Below, one piece after another: positions 26,973 to 35,858 of a stretch of DNA of 64,000 nt. The position numbers and the translations under genes were made by a program. A model generated the notes under the pieces. The model was not told the origin of the DNA and ran no database searches. It saw nothing but the letters and a program-made list of their open reading frames with translations. How positions within the stretch are numbered: the first letter of the stretch is position 1; each line of letters starts with the position of its first letter. The DNA lies in contig NZ_JAGIAS010000001.1 in NCBI RefSeq assembly GCF_017744695.1, forward strand, positions 1,269,013-1,333,012, read 5' to 3'. The stretch is from Dyadobacter sp. (lineage in GTDB: Bacteria; Bacteroidota; Bacteroidia; Cytophagales; Spirosomataceae).

Positions 26973-28256
26973 TCAGTGTTCGAAGAAAATGGAGGCGATC
27001 ACAAAGGCCACCACGGAGATGACGATGCCAAACATGAATACATTATAGGCCACCCGCAACAGCCGGTATTTCCTACCGAGCACAACTCCCTGTGAATAAA
27101 CATCTTTCGTAAGGCTCCCATACAGAAAATCCCGGTCGTTCATCATCGTCTGCATCCCTTTGGAATACTCGTCGAACGACATCCGGTAGAAATTCCCGAA
27201 AAACAACAGGTTTACACTTTTGGCATCGATATCGTGCTGGGTGAATGTTCCGGCCGGGATCGTGGGGCGCGTGGAAAGGATCGAGAAAACCATCGTGACC
27301 ATACACACCGTAAGCAGCATCATGGTCGGTAATATCAGGTATGCATTGTCTTCCAGCTTGCGCACGAGCACGCTCAGGAGCACCGAAATGATAATCGAGG
27401 TGGTGGTGATCATGATATGCGCCTTGTTATCAGCCATATCGCTCAGGCGCTGGTGGTTGTTGGAACTGATCCGGAACATGGTTTCGATGCCCTTGTCCGG
27501 CCGCTCGTCCTTTTTTTTCTTGCCTTCGGCTATTTCGGGAATGAATGTTTTTTCTTCTTTATGCCGGATCACCGGCAGCGGATCCGCAGCAGACGTTTCC
27601 ATCGCTTTCAGGCTATCGTCTTTCTCTTCAACCGCTTGCTGCGAAGCTTCCAGCACATCTTCGAGCAGCTTCTGCTTCAATTTTTCGAGGTTCTTTTTCT
27701 TTTGCTTGTCCAGCAGGTCGCGGCAGTAATCGGTCTGGTACTCGTGATTTTCCAGGAGTTTGATCGTGCTTCTGCGCCATTCGGCCTTGTCGATTTTCCT
27801 TCCCAGCCGCTGCTCGGCTTCTTTTCGCACCAATTTGTTCCAATCACTGAACTCCGGCGTACCCAAATGGTACAAATCGGCGTCGCAAACCACCTGTTGG
27901 AGAAAATTGGTCGGCTTTTGCGGCCATACTGTCGCCAGAATGCATCCTTTCACTTCTGCAATCACCTCTTCCTCCACCTCTTCCGAGCGCAAAAATTCGG
28001 CCGCCATTTCAGCTCCGCGCTTTTCATGGCCTGCCGCCTCGCCGGTGCTGTAACCCGTATCATGAAACCAGGCGGCCGTTACGACGATAAAAGTCTCCTT
28101 ATCCTCCAACCGGTAATGGTTAGCGATTTTGACGGCGTTGGCCACCACCGACTCGGTGTGAACGAGGTTATGGTAACTGAGCTGCGCCAGCGCCTTGGTA
28201 CCGAAAAAATGGTGGACGTGATGCTTAACCTTGTCGAGCCGATGGTTATAATTCAT
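26973..28256 (-). CDS. HD-domain protein with C-terminal Pycsar-type transmembrane effector domain (DUF5706)
   Basis: Two-part protein of 427 residues. The N-terminal HD phosphohydrolase domain keeps its metal ligands (His33 in NLVHT, His65-Asp66 in WFHDTGY, Asp126 in VCDADLYHL). A charged, coiled-coil-like linker covers about 180-255. From about residue 261 the protein matches the PycTM/DUF5706 effector domain: FRISSNNHQRLSDMADNKAH followed by transmembrane helices at about 280-298 and 304-327, and a third at about 404-424. In Pycsar defence, PycTM proteins are activated by cyclic pyrimidine nucleotides and damage the membrane. Here HD could instead degrade a nucleotide signal. Its placement between ppk1 and a GAF protein with a weak cyclase-like signature suggests one signalling module; this is inference. 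Confidence 0.85.
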   Translation of the reverse strand: MNYNHRLDKVKHHVHHFFGTKALAQLSYHNLVHTESVVANAVKIANHYRLEDKETFIVVTAAWFHDTGYSTGEAAGHEKRGAEMAAEFLRSEEVEEEVIAEVKGCILATVWPQKPTNFLQQVVCDADLYHLGTPEFSDWNKLVRKEAEQRLGRKIDKAEWRRSTIKLLENHEYQTDYCRDLLDKQKKKNLEKLKQKLLEDVLEASQQAVEEKDDSLKAMETSAADPLPVIRHKEEKTFIPEIAEGKKKKDERPDKGIETMFRISSNNHQRLSDMADNKAHIMITTTSIIISVLLSVLVRKLEDNAYLILPTMMLLTVCMVTMVFSILSTRPTIPAGTFTQHDIDAKSVNLLFFGNFYRMSFDEYSKGMQTMMNDRDFLYGSLTKDVYSQGVVLGRKYRLLRVAYNVFMFGIVISVVAFVIASIFFEH

Positions 28257-28280
28257 AGAACGTTCAGTTATAATGCTTCG

Positions 28281-30677
28281 TTAATTCCAGTCCGATTCCA
28301 GGTTCACGCCCACGCGAAGCGCTTTGAGGCCTGTAACCCCCTGCAAGTCTTCGAGATCGAAGAATTCCAGGTCATCCAATAAAGTATTTTTTTCCTGCAA
28401 ATACCGGATATAACCCACATATTCTTCGGCGGATTTGCTGTTGAAATACACGAGCGCGATCTTGCCCGGCTGGGTAAGCCGCTCGCCCGTTCCTTTCACA
28501 TGCACCTTGTCGATCCGCTTCTTGATCACCTGGTACCGGATATTGTAGGCGCCTTCGACGTCGAACCGTCGTTCGTCGTCCCGAAAGCTGATATCGATGC
28601 TACCCGAGTTGATGAAAATCAGTTGCGTCGTTTCCAGCGGCTTTTCCAATTGCGGTATCAGCGAATGCGTGATCCGGGCAATCGCGGCCATCGTCGTCAG
28701 CTGCCACAGGCGGATATTTTTCAGGTAAAGTTCGCTGAAACGCTTTTCCGGTTCAATGGACTGGCCAATGTAAATGTCGTATTCGATCCCGTCCGTGCGG
28801 AATTTCTCGAAGTAGCACGGGTATGACTCCTGGATTTCGTTCCGGAACAGATCGAGGTAAAGGTTGACCGACGAGTTGATCGCCTGCATCGACGCTTCCA
28901 GCTCACGGCGGTTGGCAAATGCCGAGCCGTGGTCCTCGTCGATCATCTCGAAATACTGGTCGATGCGGTTACGCAATACCAGCTCCCCGGGGTCCATCGC
29001 GCCGGAGCCGAACATTTTCAGGCTTTCCTCCTTGAAATGCTGCAAGAAAGGGTGCGCTTCATTTTCCAGGAAATCCCGGATCTTCATTTCGTCGTTATCC
29101 GTGCTTTCGTCGGTGATCTCCGCGATCCATTTCCGGCATTTGAAGATCATCTCGTCGGCCAGCCCGAACCCGAGTTTTTGTTTAAGAACGGTAAAGGTTT
29201 CTATCAATACGTTGAATTGAAGTCGGAGGTCTTCCCGAAGGGCTGCATTTCTTTCAAGAGTAGAATTCCGGATGTCGATCGCGCCGTAGAGCGGGTACAC
29301 GTTCCGGAACTGGATACCTTCTATTTCCGCATTCTGCGGGTTAAGCGCCTTATCGCGGATGTAATGCCAGGCGGTTTCGCGGAAACGCCATTGCACGGCG
29401 GGTTGCAGCGAGGTAAACTTGTCGCGGATCACATTGTCGATCTGCAAATTGAACTCGTCGATGTAATTGGTCATCATCTGCGCGATCCACGGCAATGCGA
29501 TGTCCAGCTTCGCGAGCAGGCGTTCATCGATCGATTTCTGCTCTTTGGAATACACTTCCAGCACGCCTACCACCTTGTTATCGTGGTAAACGGGAGTCAA
29601 CGCGTAAGCCTCTACCCCGTCATTTTGAAGAATGCGGATGAAGTCCTGCTTTTTAGGGTCTTCCGCGCCCAGGTTGCGCAATAGCAGCGTTTTGGGTGAC
29701 TCAAAATACTGGGTAGCCATTTCCAGGTACGTCTGCTCTGCCATATCATTTTCCGTGGCGGCGCTCATCAGCTTGCTGAAAAGTACATTGCCCCGGTCGA
29801 AAACGAGTTTGTTATTGACGCGCAGAACCGCCATCAAGCCGAAATCGATGTTGGAATTTTGGACCAGCATTTTCAGTGCGCCGGCCACGTAATTGAAATA
29901 GGTTTTGGGATCGTACGAGGCACGGTCAAGGATGGTATTCTTGATATTTTCGACGGCGTGCTCGGCCGTAACGTCGTTCAGCGTGATCACCGAAAAGCCT
30001 TCAAAATGGAAGAGGCTGTGCGGGAGCAGCGTGTTGAATACATTTATATCAAAATTCTCCTGTAAATCGGTACGCAGCGAATCGAGATCGAGCTCGGGAA
30101 GGCTGCCTTTCGCATATACTTCGCAAAAACGGTTGTCGATATGCACCCGGTAATACTTTTGCAGGCCCGACTCATCGTCCTTCAAAGTAATGATCATATC
30201 CGGGTGGTGCAGCGGCGGAAAATGGTAGAGCTTTTCCAGGATGAAGGAATAGAGCATCTGCATTTTCTGCTTGTGGTTGACCCCGCGGTCTTCGATGAGG
30301 TCGCACCTCATATTGCCATCCTGCTGGAAAAGCAGGCTATAAAAACCCGACGTGCCGTAAAAAACAACAGGGCTGACGGGAGCACTCAACGCCCAGAAAA
30401 CTTCCTTTTCGTTGGCGATAGGCGGCATGAGCATGCCATAGATCAAACTCAGTTCCTCCTTGTAGTTGGTGACTTCCGAGAGCGGAATGTCCCGGCCTAA
30501 CGCCGGATTGGCTTTCAGTTTGTCAAGAACCAGCGAGAAAAATGTCTTTTTGACCGTTTCTTCCTGATCGATATTACTTTCCAGAAAGCTGATGAAGCTC
30601 CGGAAAGAAATGGATGAGTCAAGTTTCTGGAGACCGTATGGTGTGTTTTGAGTTACATCAATTGTGATCGGTTCCAT
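28281..30677 (-). CDS. GAF-domain signalling protein with possible divergent cyclase-like region
   Basis: Cytoplasmic protein of 798 residues. A GAF domain at about 240-400 is recognisable from YFNYVAGALKMLVQ and VYHDNKVVGVLEVYSKEQ. The rest is not assigned with certainty. YPLYGAIDIRNST at about 461-473 resembles the first metal-binding motif of class III nucleotidyl cyclases. The segment at 712-738 (YQVIKK, then RLTQPGKI) resembles the region around the catalytic Asn/Arg of those enzymes. The two are about 220 residues apart, more than in normal cyclases, and the second metal Asp is not evident, so activity is doubtful. It is the first gene of the run leading into the HD-PycTM gene (24-bp gap) and ppk1. 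Confidence 0.65.
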   Translation of the reverse strand: MEPITIDVTQNTPYGLQKLDSSISFRSFISFLESNIDQEETVKKTFFSLVLDKLKANPALGRDIPLSEVTNYKEELSLIYGMLMPPIANEKEVFWALSAPVSPVVFYGTSGFYSLLFQQDGNMRCDLIEDRGVNHKQKMQMLYSFILEKLYHFPPLHHPDMIITLKDDESGLQKYYRVHIDNRFCEVYAKGSLPELDLDSLRTDLQENFDINVFNTLLPHSLFHFEGFSVITLNDVTAEHAVENIKNTILDRASYDPKTYFNYVAGALKMLVQNSNIDFGLMAVLRVNNKLVFDRGNVLFSKLMSAATENDMAEQTYLEMATQYFESPKTLLLRNLGAEDPKKQDFIRILQNDGVEAYALTPVYHDNKVVGVLEVYSKEQKSIDERLLAKLDIALPWIAQMMTNYIDEFNLQIDNVIRDKFTSLQPAVQWRFRETAWHYIRDKALNPQNAEIEGIQFRNVYPLYGAIDIRNSTLERNAALREDLRLQFNVLIETFTVLKQKLGFGLADEMIFKCRKWIAEITDESTDNDEMKIRDFLENEAHPFLQHFKEESLKMFGSGAMDPGELVLRNRIDQYFEMIDEDHGSAFANRRELEASMQAINSSVNLYLDLFRNEIQESYPCYFEKFRTDGIEYDIYIGQSIEPEKRFSELYLKNIRLWQLTTMAAIARITHSLIPQLEKPLETTQLIFINSGSIDISFRDDERRFDVEGAYNIRYQVIKKRIDKVHVKGTGERLTQPGKIALVYFNSKSAEEYVGYIRYLQEKNTLLDDLEFFDLEDLQGVTGLKALRVGVNLESDWN

Positions 30678-30782
30678 TATTTGGTTTTTTGCACACTGAA
30701 TGAATGCACTGATGGCTTTCGGTTATTAAAATTCAGTGTTTTTTGTCAAACTGCCAACGATAAACGTTGAATTACGGTTCCA

Positions 30783-32060
30783 TTAAACCGATTCGACCTT
30801 TTCCTGCGTTACCGAAGGCTTGATGATCATTCGCAGGGACTGATCTTTGGTGAAATAGGCGATCATCCAGTTGTAAAGCGTTTTCATGCGATTACGATGG
30901 TTGATCAGCGATATGAGGTGTATGAAAAGCCACGCCAGCCACGCGATCACGCCTTTGAAATGCACTTTCGGCGAAGGCAGGTCCACCACGGCTTTGGCAC
31001 GGCCGATAATGGCCATCGAGCCTTTGTCATTGTATTTAAATGCATGCAGCGGCTGATGCTCGGCGATTAGCTCGAAGTTGCGCGCCAGGTTCTTGCCTTG
31101 CTGGATCGCTACCTGCGCTACCTGCGGGTGCCCGTTCGGGAAACCCTCGTCGGTTGTTTGCAGGCAGCAGTCGCCGATCGCGTAGATATTATAGGTACTG
31201 TTGACTTTGTTGTATGCGTCCACGAGCAGCCTGCGCCCCCGCCCGTAAGCTTCCGCGGGAATGCCTTCGAAAATCCTGCCAGTAACCCCGGCCGCCCAGA
31301 TGAGCGTTTTGGCGTCGATACTGTCGCCTTCGGAGAAGTACACTTTGTCGTCGACAAAATCGGAGACATGGGTATTGAGGCGGATTTTCACGCCGAGTTT
31401 GCTCAGATCTCTGTAAGTATCCTCCTGCGATGCCTTGCTCATGGGCGAAAGTAACGCCTCGCTGCCGTCGACCAGGTATATTTCGCTGCCTTTCCCGGCC
31501 AGTTCAGGATATTCTTTTCGAAGAATGCCGTTACGCATTTCGGCAAACATACCGGAAATCTCCACGCCCGTAGGCCCGCCGCCCGCGATCACGACCGTCA
31601 GCAGCTTCTTGATCTCCGCCGGGTCGGTGCTAAGCGTAGCCTGCTCCATTTGCATCAGCAGCTTGTTCCGCATACTGATCGCGTCTTCGAGCGTTTTCAT
31701 CGGCGTCGCATTACGCTTCACGTTCTCCATCCCGAAGAAATTCGTTTCTGCGCCTGTCGCAAACACCAGGATATCGTAGGCGAGCTCGCCATTATGCAGG
31801 ATGATCTTGTTCTCTCCGGGCACCACCCTTTGTAACTCCCCTAACCGGAAATGAAGGTTTTCTTTTCCCGAAAAGAGTTTTCGGAACGGGTAACTGATAC
31901 TCGATGGTTCCAGGAATGCCGTAGCGACCTGGTATATCAGCGGCGGAAAGAAGTTGTAGTTGTTCTTGTCCACCAGTGTTACCTCAAATTTCTCACTCTT
32001 TGCAAGGTCCAGCGCCAGGTTTACACCGGCAAATCCTCCTCCTACTATTACAATATTCAT
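30783..32060 (-). CDS. ndh: Type II NADH:quinone oxidoreductase-like FAD/NAD(P)-binding protein
   Basis: Peripheral inner-membrane flavoprotein of 425 residues that would oxidise NADH and reduce quinone without proton pumping. An N-terminal FAD Rossmann motif (VIVGGGFAGVNLALDLAK) and a second NADH-binding motif (VVIAGGGPTGVEISGMFAEM) are in the expected order. NDH-2 signatures FFPPLIYQVA, LIWAAGVTG and YAIGDCC are present. The C-terminal region (GVIAWLAWLFIHLISLINHRNR) is hydrophobic and amphipathic, typical of the NDH-2 membrane anchor. The gene stands alone between the GAF-protein gene and the lipid cluster. Confidence 0.9.
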   Translation of the reverse strand: MNIVIVGGGFAGVNLALDLAKSEKFEVTLVDKNNYNFFPPLIYQVATAFLEPSSISYPFRKLFSGKENLHFRLGELQRVVPGENKIILHNGELAYDILVFATGAETNFFGMENVKRNATPMKTLEDAISMRNKLLMQMEQATLSTDPAEIKKLLTVVIAGGGPTGVEISGMFAEMRNGILRKEYPELAGKGSEIYLVDGSEALLSPMSKASQEDTYRDLSKLGVKIRLNTHVSDFVDDKVYFSEGDSIDAKTLIWAAGVTGRIFEGIPAEAYGRGRRLLVDAYNKVNSTYNIYAIGDCCLQTTDEGFPNGHPQVAQVAIQQGKNLARNFELIAEHQPLHAFKYNDKGSMAIIGRAKAVVDLPSPKVHFKGVIAWLAWLFIHLISLINHRNRMKTLYNWMIAYFTKDQSLRMIIKPSVTQEKVESV

Positions 32061-32187
32061 GGTGCTTAATTTATTAGGGGGTTAATGAAATGTGTGATGC
32101 TTCGGGTGGTTCAGGAGGCTTAACCAATAGTGTGCCAATACGTTACTTTCGGATGGCGTTTGACTATAAAACGCCATCCCCCTTATT

Positions 32188-32916
32188 TCAGGCCATGCTG
32201 TCTGTCATCTTTCCGGATTTCTTCAAATACCTTACATAACCATACAATGCACCGAGTATCAGCGCGATCGCCGCAAAAAGGGTGATCCTGCTATCCGGTT
32301 TCGGCACGATTTCCGGGTATTTGAAAATCAGCAGGGCCACAATGCCCATCAGCCATACCAGCAACGTATTGTATTCTTTCAAAAGCCAGCGCTTGTAATT
32401 GAAACGCATATCTTTGAAGGTCTCCGAAATGCCGGCCGGATTGATCAGCCAGCGGTTGACCCTACTACAATACGCATCGAACTGCGCACCGAACTTATTC
32501 CTCAGAAAGTTCTCTTCGGCCAGTACAATCGCCTGATAGATAAACAAAAACAGCGGCATTACGATTCCGACGTAGATCAGCGAGTTGGCCAGAATGCCCA
32601 CGCCCAGCAACATCAGTATATTACCCACATACAGCGGGTTGCGGCAATGCCGGAAAATCCCTTCGGTCACCAGCGTCTCGGCGTACACCTTTTTATCACG
32701 GCCCCCGCGGATAATGTACGCAAGGCCGATCGTAATCCCCCGGATAATTTCTCCCGAAAACGTCACCAGTAATCCGAGGATCACCGGGTACAGGTAATAG
32801 CCCGGGCCGAATTGCTCGCGTGAAAAGATCGGCGGCGACGGTACAAACAGTAGCAGGTACAGGATGATAAACAGGTTATTTCTGTACTTGAAAAAGAAGT
32901 TGCCGATCGCGATCAT
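32188..32916 (-). CDS. ICMT/phospholipid-methyltransferase-type membrane protein
   Basis: Integral membrane methyltransferase-like protein of 242 residues with about five or six hydrophobic helices. The diagnostic SAM-binding signature of the isoprenylcysteine carboxyl methyltransferase/PEMT group is present as FRHCRNPLYVGNILMLLG, followed by EENFLRNKFGAQFDAYC. Bacterial members methylate lipids or unknown small molecules. It overlaps the CmoA-like gene by 4 bp and is last in a long same-strand lipid-related run, so a lipid substrate is inferred. The exact reaction cannot be stated. Confidence 0.8.
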   Translation of the reverse strand: MIAIGNFFFKYRNNLFIILYLLLFVPSPPIFSREQFGPGYYLYPVILGLLVTFSGEIIRGITIGLAYIIRGGRDKKVYAETLVTEGIFRHCRNPLYVGNILMLLGVGILANSLIYVGIVMPLFLFIYQAIVLAEENFLRNKFGAQFDAYCSRVNRWLINPAGISETFKDMRFNYKRWLLKEYNTLLVWLMGIVALLIFKYPEIVPKPDSRITLFAAIALILGALYGYVRYLKKSGKMTDSMA

Positions 32917-33662
32917 GATTTCTTATAGGCTATCATTCCTGAAAAATTGTACCACTTGAAGAAAATTTCGCAGTCGGCGAAACCGGCCTCTTTCAGCAGA
33001 AGCATGTTTTCAGACAACTTGTAAGGGATCAGCACATTTTCGAGCGCTTCCCGTTTCTGGGATATTTCGAGCTCGCTGTAATGGTTGCGCCGCTTATAGT
33101 CGTAATAGTATTTAATAAAATCACGATTGAACACGCTGCTCTCCGCGAGCACCTTCTCCACCAGCAGCAACACACCGCCGGGGTTCAACCCCTCGTAAAT
33201 GTTTCTCAGAAGCCTTTCGCGGTACAACGGCCTTACAAATTGCAGCGTAAGGCAAAGTATCACGACAGAACCATTGGAAATGGGAAGCTGCTGGTGCAAA
33301 TCGCCCGCGACGAGGTCGTAGGGTCTTACAAAACCTGCCTCTTTCAGCTTCACATCGCATTTGTCGAGCATTTCCTGCGACTCGTCTATCCCGATAAACC
33401 GGATGTCCGAGGGAATGAGTTGGTCCAGACCGATCAGTGTAGTGCCGGTAGAACACCCTAGGTCATACACAAATGTTCCTTCCTTCACGTGGTCGGCAGC
33501 GATCTCTGCGAGCATCCGCTGCATCTCGTTGTAATAGGGTACCGACCTGCTTACCATATCGTCAAAGACATTCACCACCGTTGTCCCGAACCTGAAGTCA
33601 GAAACTTTCGTGATTTCATCTCTGAAGACCTGGTCTAAATTCTCACTTCCAAGGTTCTTCAT
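32913..33662 (-). CDS. cmoA: CmoA-like carboxy-S-adenosyl-L-methionine synthase
   Basis: SAM-dependent enzyme of 249 residues closely resembling CmoA, which converts SAM and prephenate to carboxy-SAM for tRNA wobble-uridine modification. Family-defining segments are FDDMVSRSVPYYNEM, the SAM motif VYDLGCSTGTTLIG, LTLQFVRP, YEGLNPGGVLLLVEK and YSELEISQKREALENV; the last keeps the Arg that in E. coli CmoA binds the carboxyl group. CmoB, the usual partner, is not next to it. Instead it overlaps an ICMT-type membrane methyltransferase gene and follows a fatty-acid-hydroxylase gene. Either CmoB is elsewhere or carboxy-SAM serves another acceptor here. Confidence 0.82.
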   Translation of the reverse strand: MKNLGSENLDQVFRDEITKVSDFRFGTTVVNVFDDMVSRSVPYYNEMQRMLAEIAADHVKEGTFVYDLGCSTGTTLIGLDQLIPSDIRFIGIDESQEMLDKCDVKLKEAGFVRPYDLVAGDLHQQLPISNGSVVILCLTLQFVRPLYRERLLRNIYEGLNPGGVLLLVEKVLAESSVFNRDFIKYYYDYKRRNHYSELEISQKREALENVLIPYKLSENMLLLKEAGFADCEIFFKWYNFSGMIAYKKS

Positions 33663-33679
33663 AAGTTAAAGTTACAGAG

Positions 33680-34318
33680 TTAGATTGAGTTAGACTTTGA
33701 GGCGCGCTTTTCGTTGGAGTCGAAAACCCTGTCCCAAATATCTGAACTTACACCGTAACCTTTACTTGCATCTGAATAGTGATGTTGCATGTGATGCTTT
33801 TTTAATTTCTTCCAGAACGCGGATTTGAAATTGGCATGATGCAACGCATAATGGCTCATATCATAAAATAGATACCCGGCCATGAACCCCGAATAGAAGG
33901 CCGCTACATAATATTCACTCAAAAAAAGCGTGAACAGGAAGTAGAAGCCGGTCGCCAGCGGAATGCTCACCGAAGGAGGCATTACCAGTCTTTTGGCGTC
34001 ATTGGGGTAGTCATGATGCACACCATGGAAAATGAAATGGATGCGCTCCATGAACTTGCCGCGGGGTGTAAAATGAAACACGAACCGGTGCATAAAGTAT
34101 TCGGTGAAAGTCCAGAAGAACAGACCTCCGAATACTATGCCTACAAAAGTGTACCAGGGCATCTCCCCGGGGCCTACTGCCTTCCAGGAAAAATAGAGGA
34201 TCACCGGTACAAAAATGAAAAGAGGCACCGAGTAATGTACCTTGGAGAATGCTTCAAGGAAGTTACTTTTAAACATCCTGGAAGATTCCGTCGAATTGGA
34301 GACATAGTTTTTAGGCAT
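33680..34318 (-). CDS. Fatty acid hydroxylase/sterol desaturase family membrane diiron protein
   Basis: Integral membrane non-haem diiron oxygenase of 212 residues. The His clusters of the superfamily are all present: EYFMHRFVFH, HFIFHGVHHDYPND, HYALHHA and KKHHMQHH, the arrangement seen in FA2H-type fatty-acid 2-hydroxylases. There are several hydrophobic helices. Given the serine palmitoyltransferase/ceramide genes at the other end of the same run, 2-hydroxylation of a ceramide N-acyl chain is the most likely job, but this is context-based. It is separated from the DUF4833 gene by 1 bp and from the CmoA-like gene by 17 bp. Confidence 0.85.
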   Translation of the reverse strand: MPKNYVSNSTESSRMFKSNFLEAFSKVHYSVPLFIFVPVILYFSWKAVGPGEMPWYTFVGIVFGGLFFWTFTEYFMHRFVFHFTPRGKFMERIHFIFHGVHHDYPNDAKRLVMPPSVSIPLATGFYFLFTLFLSEYYVAAFYSGFMAGYLFYDMSHYALHHANFKSAFWKKLKKHHMQHHYSDASKGYGVSSDIWDRVFDSNEKRASKSNSI

Positions 34319-34319
34319 G

Positions 34320-34889
34320 TCAGGATGGTTTTATTCGCTGAATAATGGTTTTACCGGTGGCAATCTCGGTGCCCTTAAGCTCGATGTAAAGCACATTGGG
34401 CGACCAGAATGTACCGCCGTCGATCCGGATGAATACCCTGCTCAGGATGCATTCCTTTTTATCGATGCTGGTATAAACATGGTATTCATTCCGGGTATCT
34501 CTCCGGAGGTAGAGCGGCAACTTCGAATAAGCCACCGAACGAAGTTCGAAGGTGGAATTGCCGATCGCTTTCGAATTGATACCGTAGGCAAATTTTCGCT
34601 GCAAATAATTGAGCTCCTTGCGCATCCCGCCCTCCGGATAACGAATCCAGAATGTGTTGACGGGGTTCTTTTCGCTGATTTTTCCCTGTTTGTCGACGTT
34701 AAGCTGGTAACAGATTGTGTTCGTATTCGGATCTCGCTGAATGTAAAAAAGCAATCCGGGAACGTTGTTCGGAACCGGAAACTCATCCGGGTCCGTGGCC
34801 GTTGTACCGGCTTTTTTATCGGTTAATCCACCTGCATACGAAACAAGCGTCAGGCTGAGCGCCATCAGAATGTTGAGTACGTATTTCAT
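34320..34889 (-). CDS. DUF4833 family exported protein
   Basis: Predicted secreted or periplasmic protein of 189 residues, with a signal peptide at about 1-20 (MKYVLNILMALSLTLVSYA). The body matches DUF4833: NNVPGLLFYIQRDPNTNTICYQLN, NTFWIRYPEGG, LQRKFAYGINSKAI and YHVYTSIDKKECILSRVFI. Family function is not known. The ATG at 34889 is preferred over one four codons upstream because it gives a normal signal peptide. It sits in a tight operon between the PfkB kinase and fatty-acid-hydroxylase genes, so a role in lipid modification or transport is possible. Confidence 0.8.
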   Translation of the reverse strand: MKYVLNILMALSLTLVSYAGGLTDKKAGTTATDPDEFPVPNNVPGLLFYIQRDPNTNTICYQLNVDKQGKISEKNPVNTFWIRYPEGGMRKELNYLQRKFAYGINSKAIGNSTFELRSVAYSKLPLYLRRDTRNEYHVYTSIDKKECILSRVFIRIDGGTFWSPNVLYIELKGTEIATGKTIIQRIKPS

Positions 34890-34910
34890 GACTTTAATCA
34901 AAAACTACTT

Positions 34911-35816
34911 TCAAAAAATGGCTTGTGCGATCATCTCACGGTCGCATTCGCCGTACTGTAACACTTCCTGCACCATTTCGGCATCCCCCGAAAACGGCCC
35001 CGACGACTGGATTTTCAGCGTCGCCATCGCCGCCCCGAACTCTCCGGCTTCCTGTACGCCCGCACCTTTCACGCGCTGCGCCAGGTAACCCGCCATGTAC
35101 GTATCGCCGCAACCGGTCGCATCCACGACGTCGGTTGGCTTGTAGGCCGGGATTTGGTAGAAATGGTCGTCCTTATAAATTAGTGAGCCTTTGCTGCCCA
35201 GCGTAATGATGACTTCCTTCACCCCCAGATTGGCGAGATATTTCGCACCTTCAATGACATCGCTCGTACCTGCCACTACCTCCATTTCGAACTCGTTGGC
35301 TTTAAGCACGTGGATGTAAGGCAAGGCCTCTTTCTTATCTTCCCAATCTTTATACAATACCTTCTGGTCTTTCACGTAGCGCAGGTAGCCCTGGATATCC
35401 AGCGAAACCTTGCCTTTTGCAGCCAGCATTTTGATCAGGTCCACGGTAATATCGTCCGAAAGCAACGGCCCTAAATGAAAGTACTTTGCTTCGATGGCCG
35501 GCATTTGCGAAACGGTGAACGGCGCTGCTTTATGCAACACATTCTGCTCGCGGTGGTCCTGGTTGGCGCTGTAAATGTTTTCGAAATAAACGGTGTAAGG
35601 ACTGTTCTGGGAAAATACTTGAATGTTCTCCTCCCGCAGACCGGCAACGATATGGCTTTCCTTTTCAGCCAAAGCCGTTACGAGCATATAGCGGACGTCG
35701 AACTGCCGGAGCGCCTTCGAGAAATAGAACGAAGTGCCCCCGGGCATATACTTGACAGACTGGGCAGTAACTACTTTATCCAAAGTGATATGCCCGATGG
35801 TACAAATGTCGTACAT
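34911..35816 (-). CDS. PfkB/ribokinase family carbohydrate or polyol kinase
   Basis: Cytoplasmic ATP-dependent kinase of 301 residues. The PfkB fold is shown by the N-terminal GHITLDKVV...PGGTSFYFSKAL substrate region and the C-terminal signature VVDATGCGDTYMAGYL, which holds the catalytic Asp and the anion hole. The substrate is not recognisable. In this cluster a polyol such as inositol, or a sugar used to build a lipid headgroup, would fit. It lies 21 bp upstream of the DUF4833 gene and 30 bp downstream of the HAD gene stop, across a perfect palindrome. Confidence 0.85.
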   Translation of the reverse strand: MYDICTIGHITLDKVVTAQSVKYMPGGTSFYFSKALRQFDVRYMLVTALAEKESHIVAGLREENIQVFSQNSPYTVYFENIYSANQDHREQNVLHKAAPFTVSQMPAIEAKYFHLGPLLSDDITVDLIKMLAAKGKVSLDIQGYLRYVKDQKVLYKDWEDKKEALPYIHVLKANEFEMEVVAGTSDVIEGAKYLANLGVKEVIITLGSKGSLIYKDDHFYQIPAYKPTDVVDATGCGDTYMAGYLAQRVKGAGVQEAGEFGAAMATLKIQSSGPFSGDAEMVQEVLQYGECDREMIAQAIF

Positions 35817-35838
35817 GGTAATTTCAATTTATTTTTCA

Positions 35839-35858
35839 CCAGGCATTTAAATGCCTGG
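35839..35858. repeat. Perfect 20-bp palindrome (REP-like) at the HAD gene end
   Basis: CCAGGCATTTAAATGCCTGG is fully self-complementary. The HAD gene stop codon (35847-35849, minus strand) lies inside it. It resembles the palindromes at 36580-36599 and 36783-36802, which suggests a small intergenic repeat family that may also attenuate transcription. Confidence 0.6.

Noticed and set aside
26973..28256. Calling the HD-PycTM gene a complete Pycsar defence system
   Set aside because: No clear uridylate or cytidylate cyclase gene is adjacent, and the setting (ppk1, propeller lipoprotein) is not that of a defence island. Only the effector-type domain is firm.
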